Notes: a model not told the origin generated them from the sequence alone. A DNA stretch of 24,216 bases from Jimgerdemannia flammicorona (GCA_003990745.1 RBNI01001124.1:1-24216), one strand, 5' to 3'; counted from the first letter of the stretch, positions 9,608-20,702 are shown. Numbers and translations: made by a program.

Positions 9608-11662
9608 CTACAAGTCTGCATTCCACTCCTTCTGCACCAAGTCCAAGTCATGTTCAGTAGCTAGTTCCCTCTCTCCTGCTTCCTGTGTCACCAACTCTCC
9701 CAGAAGTTCTACCATTGCCCCATCTTCATGCTCTTCAAATTTCTCATGATACTCAAGACAGGCCCACTGCCAGAGCCACAAATCATGATGCTCTGCCCAG
9801 CAGTAGACTGCCCACTCACCAGCAACCACCCCCAGCTCTGCCTTTCTCACCTCATCAACCTCATACCCCTCCTCCTCCAGGAAAATACCCAGAATCTCCA
9901 CCTTCAGTACCTCAACCATTCTATCACCATGCAGAATCCATGCCCAATGCTCCTCAGGCATCACCCACAGGTCCACTTCTCCCAAAGCTTCTGTTGCAAG
10001 ATTATCCATCACCTTGCGCATCCACAACAAGTTCCCCACCTCCTTCCCTCCTGGAGTCCCTGGCCGCCCTGCATCCAGCATCATAGTATCAGCTCCTACA
10101 CTGGCAGTCTCATCCCACTCCTCCTCAGAGACATCCATCAGCTCATCCTCACCAACTGCAACCACCTGACCCCCTTGCCCAACATCAGGGACCCCAAAGC
10201 ACACCTGCTGGGCCCCCTGCATCCATGTATCCTCTGTCATCCCTCTCTTCCCAACTGGGCCCCTTCTGATAAGTAGGGGGGGGGTGGCATCCAACTCTGG
10301 CTCCCACACTTCGAAGGTACCATCAGCAAATGGGTTCTTGTCCAGCATCCCCCCAGCCCCTGCCTCCTTCGCCTCCACCTCCTCTCCTCCTTTACCAGCC
10401 CAGACACTGGCCTTAGCACCTCCAGACTCCTCAGCTTCAACCAACTTCTTCTTTACCCCTCCTGTCATACTCGCTAACAGCTCCCTCTGCCTCTTACATG
10501 CCTGGGCCTACTCCCACTGCTTCTTATCTATATGGATATGCTTCCTGCCCACAACCTCCAGATGTGTCGACTCCTCATACAGTTTCCAGGCCTTTGCCCT
10601 CCTCTCCACAGCACCACTCAACTCCTCCAGCATCTCCAACAAGTCCTCCTCCTCCTCTTCACTCTCTTTCACCCTTGACACCTTGCAGACAATGGTCCCC
10701 CACATCAGCACTGAGGGCCAGTCACTTGTCTTTCCTGTGGCCTCCTTCCCCACCAACCGAATTCTGATATCGACGTCGCTCATCCTGAACATTGTCCCCT
10801 CCCACAACTGAAAGCCGATGTCCACCACATCACCATACTCTACCATCACCTCCTCCACCCTCCTCCTAGTCTCCTCCTTAGTCACTGTAGACATCTCTCT
10901 CACCAGAAGCTGCACCACCCTGGGGTCCCACCTTAAGCACCTCACTATGGGAACCACCACCTCCCCAACCACCACTCCAGTCTTCATGGCCTCATCCAAT
11001 AGGCCAGCCTTCTCAAAGCCCACCTCAACCCCCTCCAGGCCCTTCAAGAACTTCACTGAGGCTGCACCAGCCACCTGCCTTGAAATAAGCCCCAGGACCA
11101 TCCTCATCGTCACTGCCAAGCCCCTGAAGCACAAGGTAGCCATGAACTCTGAGATCAACTTCTTGAGCAACAGGGCCACTGCCAGTCCCATCACACTATC
11201 TGCCAGGTCCCCCTTCCACATCAGGATCCCCTGCCCCCCCTGGCCATCAGCCGTCACATCTCTTTTTTTTTCCTGATTCACCGTCACACCACCATCAGCA
11301 GTCCTGCCACTACCCCCAGCCACTACTCCACTCTCTCCACCTCCCACCAGCGAAGGCCCAGCTCCCCCAGCATCTCCAACCTTCTTCTTCCCCTTCCCTC
11401 CTGCCTGTCCACTGTGGGCACCCATTGGCCAACCCCCAGCCCTCAGCACATCTGCAAAGCTCCCTCCCTGCCACCCTCCAGCCCCCCCACCAGTACTGCC
11501 TCCACCACCTGAGCTGTCCAGTCCACTTGAGCCACTGAAAGACCCCATCCCCAGCCCATGCCCCCTCTCAACATGCTGCCAGTTGAAAGCCCCAGATACA
11601 CCCAACCTAGTATGCATATCAGCTTGCTTGCTGCTTGATATCTTCTTAGTATCTTTCTCCAA
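9608..11662 (-). pseudogene. LINE copy C ORF1 with one in-frame stop
   Basis: About 684 codons in one frame, interrupted by a single TAG at about 10505-10507 after KKQWE; reading continues as AQACKRQRELLASM to 9608. The ATG of copy A aligns here with ATA, so the ancestral start appears lost by a G-to-A change; the in-frame ATG at 11662 lies a few codons upstream. Order of parts: Ser/Gly-rich N-terminus with FNWQHVERG, a Gly-rich low-complexity region, a conserved block with LCFRGLAVTMRM, a probable RRM-like block starting WDPRVVQLLV, an acidic SEEEEEDLLEMLEEL stretch, then an acidic C-terminal half ending KEWNADL. The protein is expected to bind element RNA, by analogy with LINE ORF1 proteins. 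The RRM reading is inference from the strand/helix pattern only. Confidence 0.82.
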
Positions 11663-11717
11663 TAAACGACTTGAAAGTGTGTTGTGAAAGTGTGTGTAAT
11701 ATGAATTATAGTGGAGG

Positions 11718-12785
11718 CTTTTTCTCCTCTCTTAATATCTGTTATAACTCTGCTACCTTCAGCCTTGTCCACATCACTTTTCAGTCTTCCACCCCCTCCA
11801 GAGCCAAGAGCCCAACTTACTCCTCCAAAAGCCCAGCCAATCTAGTAGAAGCCCAGGTTACTCTCCTTCTCCTCTGCCTTCCTATCACCTTACCAGCTTT
11901 ATTCTAGTAAACCTGAGCAGCCTCCTTCAACCTTACTTATCAGATACCAACTACAGCCCCCTCCTATACCAAAGCCTCCATTCTCTTCTGAATATCCTCT
12001 GCTCACTTATCTCACAAACTCTTCTCAGCCAATAAGGAGGAATTGAGGTGTCAATGTCTAGGCCCATCCCTACTCTCTCTGAAATATCCCTGTTCTAACA
12101 GTCCCTAGTAATCAGACCATAGATACCACTCAGCCTCTAGTGACTTCCAAACATCTAAGCCCCAGTACTCCACTATTTGCATCTAGTCAATCCTTATATC
12201 TAGACTATTAGCCCAGTATATATATACCCTCCAATTACCCCAGAACCCCCTACCAGCATCTACCAGAACACTCAATCTCTCTACTTTCTTCCACATCTCC
12301 AATCTCCCACTCTTGCCCTCAGTCCCCCACTCTCTATCAGTCTTATCCACCAATGCCTCCCAGACCATATTAAAGTCCCCTCTAAGAATATTCACTCTAG
12401 CCTCTATGAGAGTCCCACTCTATAGGAGCCCCTTTATCCAATCTACTCTCTCACTATGTACAGCAGAGCAGTAGTAGGACCCCACTATAACTAGCTCCCA
12501 ATCTGGTTGAATCCACTCTCCCCAGACTAGCCTATCCTCCCAGCTCCTCATATCATATATCTCTCCTCTGCCTTTCCATACCAGGATCCCAACCTTACTC
12601 TTCCAAACTGCTACATCTCATTCTGTTGTCTATTTCAATCTGTCCAAGTCATTTTCACATCTAACATTCTATAGAAGAAAGAGATCAGCCTCTAAGCTCT
12701 TTAACCAATTAAAAATATTCTGATGCCTAGCTGAACTCCACAGCCCATTCACATTCAAAGAGAAAACATTCATTATACTATTTAT
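11718..12785 (-). pseudogene. LINE copy D ORF2 fragment: endonuclease and linker start
   Basis: The ORF2 start aligns at 12785-12783, where ATG has become ATA. NVFSLNVNGL, then NWLKSLEADLFLL, then GDFNMVWEA (about 12380-12355) and RID (near 12190) identify the APE-type endonuclease. The Gln-Asp of the LQDV motif has become stop-Asn here, consistent with decay. The reading ends in the linker at about 11718, at a point equivalent to position 2266 of copy A, where copy C's 5' end begins. There is an open stretch at 12395-12183 only. It has no reverse-transcriptase part on this side of copy C. Confidence 0.78.
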
Positions 12786-12816
12786 AAGAAATAATATTAA
12801 GAGTTATACCTGCCCT

Positions 12817-14820
12817 CTACAACTCCACATTTATCCTTTCCTGAGCCAAGTCTAAGTTGTATTCCCCAGCCACTGCCCCCTCTTCAACTCTCCTTGTCTT
12901 CAATCTAATCAGAAGTTCAGTTAATTCTTCATCCTCCTTTTTCTCAAAATCCTCCTGATACTCCAGGCAGGCCTTCTGCCAGAGCTGCAATCCATAATGC
13001 TCTGCCTAACAGAAGGTGGCCTGCTCACTAGCAGTAACCACTAGCTCAGCCTCTCTCTCCTTATTAACCTCATACCCTTCCTCCTCCAGGTAAACTATAA
13101 GTACCTCTACCTTTAGCACCTCCACCACTCTATCACTATACAAGATCTATGCCCAATGCTCATTGCTTATTACTCTCAGATCTACCTCTCCCAACTCTTC
13201 AGCCACAAAGTTGTTCATCATCTGGCACATCTATAGGAGGTTTTCCACCTCTTTCCTCCCTGGAGTAGCTGGCCTTCCTTCATCCAGTATTGAAGTATCT
13301 ATCTCTGCACTTACTATCTTATCCCACTCTTTCTTCAAGATATCTACCAGTTCATCCTTGCCAGCTACCACTACCTGTCCCCCCTTTGCTACCTCAGAAA
13401 CTCCAAAGTATACTTACTGGGTACCTTATATTGGTATGTCCTCTGCTACCTGGCCTCTTGCAGCTGGTCTCCAAAGAAGGGATATCCTCCCAAACTTCAA
13501 ATATATCATCCTTATATGGGTTCTTGCTCAGTGCCCTCTAGGCCTCCTCTGGACCCACCTCTATAATCTCTCCACTTCTACTGGTCCAGACACTCACTTT
13601 GGCTCCTCCAGTATTCTCACTACTATTAGCAACTCTCTTCACCTCTCCCTCTAGTTTTGCCAGCAACTCTCTCTATCTCTTGTATCTCTGGGACCTCTCC
13701 CACAGCCTCTAATCCATACAGACATACTTTCTATCAACAATCTCCAAGTGTGTCAACTCCACATATATCTTCTAAGCCTTTGTCCTCTACTCTACTATAT
13801 TACTCAGCTTCTCCAGCACCTCTAACAGGTCTTCTTCCTTTTCCTCACTCTCTTTCACCCTTGTCACCTTACATATGAAGGCTCTCCAAATTATTACTGA
13901 AGACCAATTGTAAGCCTTTCCAGTAGTCTCTCTCCCTGCCAACCAAATTCAGATATTAATATCTCCTTTCTAGAAGGAGGTCCCTTTCTAGACCCTGAAC
14001 TCTATATTGACTATCTCTCTATACTTGGCCATGACTTTCTCAACTCTTCTCTTTGTCTTCACAGCAGTCACTATAGGAACTCCTTTTACTAGGAGCTGCA
14101 CTACTCTAGGATCCCACCTCAAGCAGTATACTATTAGAACACATATCTCTCCAATCATCAACCTAGCCTTCAGCATATTCTCCAATAGTCCAGCTTTCTC
14201 AAAGTCCACCTCCACCCCTTCCAGACCCCTCAGGAACTTAATAGATGCTGCACTATCCATCTACTTCATAATTAGCCCAGGAATATTTTTGCTATCACTG
14301 CTAAGCCCCAGAAGCACAGTGTAATTATAAACTCTGAGATCAACTTCTTGAGTAACAGAGCCACTGCCAGACCTATCACACCATTAGCCAGATTCTCAGG
14401 CCTTGTGCCCTTCTCACAACTTAGTCTACTATCAGCAGTCTCATCTAGATTTTTTTCCAGGTTGTCTGTCATGCTCTTATCAGCAATCACTCTCTCTGCT
14501 ACTACACCACTAGCCCCACTACTCTGGCCCTCCAGAGAGACTCTCCTCTATAGCTGCTGCCCCATATTCCTCACTGTTTCCTTACCTCTCCTCAGTCAGC
14601 CCTCCAGTCCAGTTACTGGCTGTCTCTCCTTCACCTTATCTGTGAAGCTCACCCTCCTAATTCTCTGTCCTCTAACACTACTCTCTCTCCTTTTATATCC
14701 TCCCACCAGCAGGCCTCTCATACTTCTCCCCAAGTCTAGGCCCCTCCCTATATATTACTAGCCAAATGCACTTGGGCCTCTCTGCCCAGTATATACTTCA
14801 GAATACTCATCACTCATCAT
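12817..14820 (-). pseudogene. LINE copy D ORF1, heavily decayed
   Basis: The ATG at 14820 (MMSDEYSE) aligns with the start of copy A ORF1, and GPSAFG a few codons later matches GPSAFDWQH before a stop. Open remnants at 14490-14272 (LCFWGLAVIAK) and 14260-13988 (IKFLRGLEGVEVDFEKAG, WDPRVVQLLVKG) match the two conserved ORF1 blocks. The TAG at 12817-12819 ends a NVEL C-terminus, like NADL in C and SMEL in A. Stops and frame changes are frequent throughout, so no protein of any length can be made. The role in the live element would be RNA binding, as for the other ORF1 copies. Confidence 0.78.
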
Positions 14821-15714
14821 GTTACTAGTATCATTTTTCCAAAAACTATGTTCTGCGAGTTGTCAGAAGGTTGTGTAACCTGAATGTTACTGGAGAAAGA
14901 TATTCTCTAATTTGTTTATATAAAATCTCCTTTCTGTCTCACTTTATAATACTTCTCACAGTTGAAGCTCTCCTTCTCTACCAGGTAGCCTGAGTGGAAG
15001 TTGAGTATGATATTCTTCTGTAGTATATACCATCAGACCACTCAGTACTTAGGTGGCAACCATCACCATATCTCTACACTTCAGGCCCAGATCTCATTCT
15101 AGTCCCACTCCTCTCTAATGCCTGCTATCTGCCAATTATTAGGCCATACATCCTGTCCCAACTCCCTCTGACACTTGACCCCATCACCAATATTGAAGTC
15201 TATAAAAGGAGTATCTCCCAATAAGACTCAATCCTATCTCTATATTGCTGAGCCCTAAGGTATCTCTCCTTCATCCCTCTGTCAGCAAATTCTAATGCAG
15301 TGAGCCCTATCAACTACTCTTCACTAAAAGCCCTTTTACTATATATATTTACTATTTTGAAGCCCAACTAAGGACAGTAGATCTCCAGTAGACCCTCATG
15401 GCAAGCACCTCATCTCTCAGACCTTCTTCATCAGCAGAACCCAGCCACCACTCCTCAGTTCCACTGCTCTCTTCAGCCACCATACTCTCAGACAATATAG
15501 TCTCTTTGAGAAGTCAACCAGACCAAGTCCTCCTCTAGTTACTGGTAATGATAAGATTTCTCAATCAATCTAACTTCTCTTCCTAGCTCAGATCCAATCC
15601 TTGACCAGCTTCAGTAACTGCTTCACCACCCAGGCTAGAAAGTTCAGATGATATACTAAATACCATAACTTTGGCAGCCAGTGAACATTCAAAATTATAA
15701 TATACTCTGCCAAA

Positions 15715-15730
15715 GACAAGTGGCATCCTC
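15715..15730 (+). repeat. Left target-site duplication of the retroposon
   Basis: GACAAGTGGCATCCTC lies directly before the insert and matches the copy at 16936-16951 with one mismatch (G versus A). Preceding AAA extends it to 19 bp if three bases of the tail are counted. Both copies lie in LINE E sequence. Confidence 0.85.
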
Positions 15731-16894
15731 AGCTCCTTTCTCTACTACCTTACTGGTCATAAGGTTTGGTAGGTGACCTTCTGAGTCCCCTTTCCCCTAT
15801 TATTACCCCCTCTACCTTGGGTTAGTTTGCTGTACCTGCAGGGACATAGTGGGAGGAGGGCAATAGTGATGAGTTACTCCTTTAATGGTGTCAGATCGGT
15901 ACTTTCTCTACTTTTTTGCAGATTCTAGTGCCTTCAGCTGCATCTAGGGTGTACCTGTTTTGGTATGGCACCTTCTTTCTTTAGCCATCACCAACAAGGT
16001 TGTCTTGGTGTATCTTAGGCTATGTAGGGAGTCAGCTGACCTTGGGCATTAAGTGCTCAGTATAGGTTACCTGCAGGTCCTCAGTGCCTATGGTGGGGCC
16101 CTCTGGCTTTGGTGAGCTTTCCGGCGAGCGTGGTTCTAGCATAGGTGACTGTTTTTCAGATGTTGTTGGGATGGGAGGGGAGATGGCCATCACAGATAGG
16201 AGAAAGGGCAATAATGGTGAACCAGTAGGGTGCCAGGCTGGGGGTGGTCATTGGGGCTGGGGCAGGTACTGCTTCGGTGGGATCTTTTGATTGGTGTGGT
16301 ATGGTTAGGTGGTAGATGTCACTCTCGGCTTCTTTTGACAGTCAGCAGGGTTGGGCCCCAGTCATCAGGGGGGATCAGGGGGCCTGAGGCTACCCATTTC
16401 AGGTGTCTTGGCTGCACTCAACTGAAACTGGGAGCTGACACAGCAACATGATCGAGGCTCACAGACTTAAGTAGTGGAGTATTGGGGGTCTCCTCCTGCC
16501 TCATGTGTAAGTCCTTTACTCATCTTGACTGGGAGAACCAGGCCCTACCTACCATGTTGTGCTTTGATGAGGGTTTTTCTTTGCTTGTCATCCTCTTTGG
16601 GGTGGCAGAGGCTATTCTATTTAGCTCAGGTGTGGCCTTGTATATACATTGGGTTCTCAGGCATGTGCTTTCAGTTGTTGATATATGACTGGGTTTCCCC
16701 TGGTGGTAGGGAGAGCATGGTGTGCAGAATGAGGTGTGGGCCAATACAGGCCCTGCTGTGCCTGGCATGGTTGAGCTACTGGACAATATTTAGCCTAGAT
16801 TAATGGGGGAGCAGTGCTTGGTGGGTAGTGGGGGAGGGTTTTGGCCTATATAGTCTAGATTCCCTTCCAATAAAAATCCACAGGACATGAGTCC

Positions 16895-16935
<41 letters not shown>
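15731..16935 (+). mobile_element. Polyadenylated retroposon of unknown source inserted in LINE E
   Basis: This 1.2-kb plus-strand insert ends in AATAAA at 16869-16874 and 38 A at 16898-16935. It is flanked by GACAAGTGGCATCCTC (15715-15730) and GACAAGTGACATCCTC (16936-16951), a target-site duplication with one mismatch. Removing it rejoins LINE E. Composition is G/T-rich on the plus strand, opposite to its surroundings. Several open stretches (16084-16290, 16230-16451, 16474-16803) run in different frames, and none resembles a protein I know; a CRMRCG near 16733 is only a weak echo of a LINE Cys knuckle. It may be a 5'-truncated LINE of another family, a non-autonomous element or a processed pseudogene. 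The structure supports copying by LINE-type machinery. Confidence 0.85.
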
Positions 16936-16937
<2 letters not shown>

Positions 16938-16951
16938 CAAGTGACATCCTC
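16936..16951 (+). repeat. Right target-site duplication of the retroposon
   Basis: GACAAGTGACATCCTC follows the 38-A tail directly and differs at one base from the left copy at 15715-15730. Its presence right after the tail is the standard mark of target-primed insertion. Confidence 0.85.
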
Positions 16952-19340
16952 TCCAACTCTACAGAGTCTTCCCCCAGATTACCACCTGCTGCTTCCACCA
17001 AGGTCTTGATAGGATTGACCCATACACTAAGAGAAAGATGCCCAAGTATCTCACTGTCTCTCCTGCAGAGACAATTGTTCCAATGACATCCCCTCCCATC
17101 AGACCATTGTCTAACACCATTGTTTCACCATTGTTTCACACTTGTGCTAGTTAAGTTTTGCCCCAGAGTATACCTCATACCACTCTACTATTTCTTGGAG
17201 TTCCTAACTGATCCCAGACCAATCACTATATCATCTGCAAAGGCTCTAACTTTCCACACAACACTAAATACTGAGAGCCCCACTATCTTCTACCAAATCC
17301 TATCCATCAATGACTCTAAGGACAGAGCATATAAAATGAAAGACAGTGGATCCCCCTGGAGAACACCTCTTCTCAAGATAAATGCCACCCCTCTATACCT
17401 ATTATATATGAGCACTGCCCTACTCCCTTCCAGTAGGCTGATCATTATCACTCTAAACTGCTGAGAGACACCAATCCTATTCAGAACCTTTGTCAGCCAG
17501 ACCTGCCAAATATGGTCATATATCTTCTCCTGATCCAAGAAGACCAATCTCCCATCTAGTCTACAGACTTGAGCTCCTTTAATAATACTATATACCTATA
17601 TCATATTATCTCTAATAAGCTGGCCCCCTGCTGCTGCTCTTCTAAGACCTATCGAGCCACCTTCTGTAGCCTTGCCATCACTACCTTAGTAACTAACTTT
17701 CTATCTATATCCAGAAGTATGATGGGCCACCAGTTCTTTCAGTCCTCTCTCCTACTCTTGTTCTTAAAAAGCAGTACCACCAGCTCCAGATCCTGCTCAC
17801 CTACCCACTTCCCTAACTGTAGTACTAAGTTACAAAGTACTATCATCTCTCCCAGCACTCCAGAGATCTCCACCATCTTCTTCCAAAGTCCCAGGACAGA
17901 CCATCCTCTTCTAGTGTTATATTATAACAAGAATCTGGTGAATTTCCTCCTCCTATACTGGTACCACCAAGCTGTCCAGCCCATCTGCTTGCAGTGGGTA
18001 CTATTCCTTCAGAATATGTTCTATAGTAGCAACATTAGCCCCACTCTCCTCCTCACTTCACAAACTACTCCACCTCTCCTTCAGCAAGCCCAGAATGTCC
18101 TACAAACTATATACTAGTAGACCATCAGAATTGAGGACCCTCTCCTACTGCTGTCTCACTCTCCTCATCTAAAGGATCCTGGAAAGGTACTTAGAGGGCC
18201 TCCCCCCCTCTGCCAATATAGCTACATAGCCAAACCCTACACCAGTATCTTCTCCTCCTCTTGCAACATCTGTTATAACTCTGTAGTCTCCAGCTTTGCC
18301 CTTATCACCCTCCAATCCTCCACCCCCTCCAGGACCAAGAGCCCCACCCAATCTTCTAAGAGGCCAGTCAATCTAGCAGAGGCCCAGGTCACCCTCCTCC
18401 TCCTCTGTCTTCCTGCTATCTTGCCTACTATATTCTAGTAAACCTTAGCAGCCTCCTTCAGCCTCATCTAACAAATACTCACTGAGGCCCCTTCCTATAC
18501 CCAATCTTCTATTCTCTGCTAAATGTTCTCTGCTTACTTATCCTACAACTCCTTCTTGGCCAATAAGGAGAAATTGAGGTACTAATATCCAGACCTGTCT
18601 CCACTTCTCTCAAAATAACCCTGCCCCAATAGCTCTCAGTGATCAGACTACAGGATACTACTCAGCTTCTAATGATTTCCAAACATCCAACTCCTAGCAG
18701 TCTGCCATCAGCATCCAGTCAATTCTCATCTCCAACCTATTTTCCCAGTATGTATAAATCCTCCTATCTCCCCAGAACCCTCTGCCAGTATCCACCAGGA
18801 AGCTTAGTCTCTCTACTTCCTCCTATGCCTTCAGACCCCCACTCCCATCCTCAGCCCCCTGCCCTCCATCAGTCCTATCCACCCACACATCCCAGACCAT
18901 ATTAAAGTTTCCTCCAAGAACATCCACTCTAGTCTCTATAAGGGCCCCACTCTCTTGAAGTCCCTTCACCCAATCCACTCTCTTACTGTATATAGCAGAG
19001 CAGTAGCAGAAACCCACTATAACCAGTATTGAATTCACTCTCCCCAGACCAGCCTGTCACCCTAGCTTCTAGACTCTTATATCTCCCCTCTACCTCTCCA
19101 GACCAGGATCCCAACCTTGCCCTTCTAAACTACCTCACCATTTCATTCCTTCATCTATTTCAGTCTGTCTAAGTTATCTTCATATCTAATATCCTGCAAA
19201 AGAAAGAGATCAGTCTCCAAACTTTTCAGCCAAGTAAAGATGTTTTGATATCTAACTGAACCCTGTAGCCTATTCATATTTAAAGAAAAAATGTTTATTA
19301 TACTATTCATAGGAAATAATATTAAAGTCATATGCTTCCT

Positions 19341-20695
19341 CTATAGCTCCACATTCATATCCTCCTGTACCAAGTCCAAGTTGCATTCTATAGCCATCTC
19401 TTTCTCTTCAACCCTCTTTGCCTCAAATCCAACCAGAAGTTCAGTTAGCTCCCCATCCTCCTTTTTCTCAAAGTTCTCATGATACTCTAGGCAGGTCTCT
19501 TGCCAGAGCTGCAGTCCATATCACTCTGTCCACCAGAGGGCAGCCTGCTCTCCAGCCATAGCCACCAGCTCTGTCTCTCTCACCTTATCAATCTTATATC
19601 CTTTCTCTTCCAAGAAAACTGCAAGCATCTCTACCTTCAGGGCCTCAACTACCTTATTACCATATAAGATCTGTATCTATTGATCATTACTAAGTATCCT
19701 CAGGTCTACTTCCCCCAACTCCTCAGCTGTCAAGTTTTTCATCATCTAACACATTCACTGTAGGTTCCCTACCTCCTTTCTACCTGGTATCACTGGCCTC
19801 CTCTCTCTCAGCATTGAGATATTGGTCTTCACACTTATATTCTCCTCCCACTTCTCCTCAGGAATATCTACCAGTTCCTCCTCACTCACCACTACTACTA
19901 GCCCCCCTTTCTCAACTGCAGGAACTCCAAAATATATATACTGAGCTCCCTATATAGACACATCCTCCTTCACTCTGCCCCTCATAGCTGGATCCCTTCT
20001 GATAAGAGGAGAAGTATCCTCCCAAACTTCAAACATACTATCTACATATGGATCATTGCTCAGTACCTTACTGGCCTCCACCAGTCTCTTCTCTATATTC
20101 CCCCCTCTCTCACTAGCCCAGATACTTGCCTTGGTACTCCCAGTATCCTCCATATCACCATCTCTCTTCTTCACTCTCTCCAAGTATGTTAATACCATAT
20201 ATATCTTCCAAGTCTTTGTTCTCTGCTCTACTGCACTGCTCAGCTCCTTCAGTACCTCCAGTAAATTCTCCTCCTCCTTCTCACTCCCCTTCACCCTCAT
20301 CATCTTATATATGAAGGTTCCCCATATCATTACTGATAGCCAATCATACATCTTCTCAGTAGTCTCTCTCTCAACCAGCTGAATCTGGATATCTATATTT
20401 CTTATCCTAAAAGAGATCCCTTCCTAGACTCAAAATCTAATATCAACTATCTCTCCATACTCAGCTATGACCTCCTCTACTCTCCTCCTCATCTCTATAG
20501 CCATTACTGTAGGTACTCCTTTTATCAGAAGTTGTACCACTCTGAGGTCTCACCTCAAGCATTGTATCATCAGAACACACACCTCTCTAATAGTTAGTCT
20601 CCCCTTCATCACAGCCTCTAATAGTCTAGTCACCTCAAAGCCCACCTCTACTTCTTCCAAACCCCTCAGGAATTTTATAGACACTATTAGTACTC
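19341..20695 (-). pseudogene. LINE copy E ORF1, 5' truncated and decayed
   Basis: The longest open remnant is 20351-19950: DWLSVMIWGTFIYKMMRVKGSEKEEENLLEV, matching the end of the RRM-like block and the acidic linker in copies A and C, followed by TKASIWASERGG and FEVWED, which match the middle of copy C ORF1. The C-terminal half continues in broken frames to the TAG at 19341-19343 after NVEL. The N-terminal Gly-rich part is absent, because the element is cut at about 20695. It is non-functional. Confidence 0.78.
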
Positions 20696-20702
20696 CAAAT
20701 GA

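Larger units (their letters stand above)
5841..11717 (-). mobile_element. LINE copy C, full length, decayed
   Basis: The element spans about 5.87 kb from the leader at about 11717 to the poly(A), seen as 17 T at 5840-5856 on the plus strand. ORF1 is at 11662-9608, ORF2 at 9576-6188, and the 3' UTR at 6187-5857. Both ORFs hold their frame over long stretches with scattered stops, so this is the best template for the family's full structure. Left neighbour is fragment B and right neighbour is the ORF2 linker of copy D, so C sits inside LINE sequence. No clean target-site duplication could be found at its two edges. CpG is less frequent than in A, suggesting an intermediate age. Confidence 0.9.
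11718..14915 (-). mobile_element. LINE copy D, 5' half of an old element
   Basis: From about 14915 leftward this copy has a leader, ORF1 (14820-12817), the ORF2 endonuclease and the start of the ORF2 linker. It ends at 11718 where copy C begins. Its leader matches copy A's (ATCTTTC, then an ACACAA block, then TTCTGACAAC). Its right edge falls in the C-terminal Cys knuckle of copy E, so D inserted into E. The sequence is poor in CpG and rich in TA with many stops, consistent with greater age than A or C. The continuation of ORF2 is either fragment B, with about 315 bp missing, or lies outside the window. Confidence 0.82.
14916..19310 (-). pseudogene. LINE copy E ORF2, decayed and interrupted
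   Basis: The start is at 19310 (MNSIINIFSLNMN). The endonuclease shows TWLKSLETDLFLLQDI (about 19240-19188), GGNFNMVWDVWVDRTDGG (about 18920-18860; the Asp of GGDFN reads Asn) and RMRID-type remnants. The reverse transcriptase is clearest at 17547-17290 with MVFLDQEKIYDHIWQVWL (motif A) and GVLQGDPLSFILYAL (motif B), then FADD at 17241-17230. A TGA at 17739-17741 replaces the conserved Trp of EDWKNW, the same change as in copy A. Sequence after the reverse transcriptase continues to 16952, is split by the retroposon, and resumes at 15730 down to FNCEKYY near 14940, the start of the Cys knuckle, where copy D begins. Confidence 0.82.
14916..20695 (-). mobile_element. LINE copy E, old, 5' truncated and twice interrupted
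   Basis: From about 20695 leftward this copy has most of ORF1 (to 19341), then ORF2 from 19310 to about 14920, where copy D interrupts it inside the C-terminal Cys knuckle. The 1.2-kb retroposon at 15731-16935 interrupts it again in the region after the reverse transcriptase. ORF1 similarity stops at about 20695, near the codons matching IKFLRG of copy D, so the first quarter of ORF1 and the leader are missing. That is typical of 5' truncation during target-primed reverse transcription. The copy is TA-rich with many stops, similar in decay to D. Confidence 0.82.

Noticed and set aside
9685..10276. Plus-strand open frames of 133 and 182 codons
   Set aside because: They are antisense to LINE C ORF1 and Pro/Ser/His-rich because of strand composition only.
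5830..11730. GTGGAT/GTGGAG next to the two ends of LINE C as a target-site duplication
   Set aside because: The match is only five or six bases beside a T-rich run, and the flanks come from different points of the LINE, so it is most likely chance.
16474..16803. 109-codon plus-strand open frame in the retroposon as a real gene
   Set aside because: It overlaps other open frames of similar length, has no recognisable domain, and sits in a poly(A)-tailed insertion. The CRMRCG motif is too weak to call a LINE zinc knuckle.
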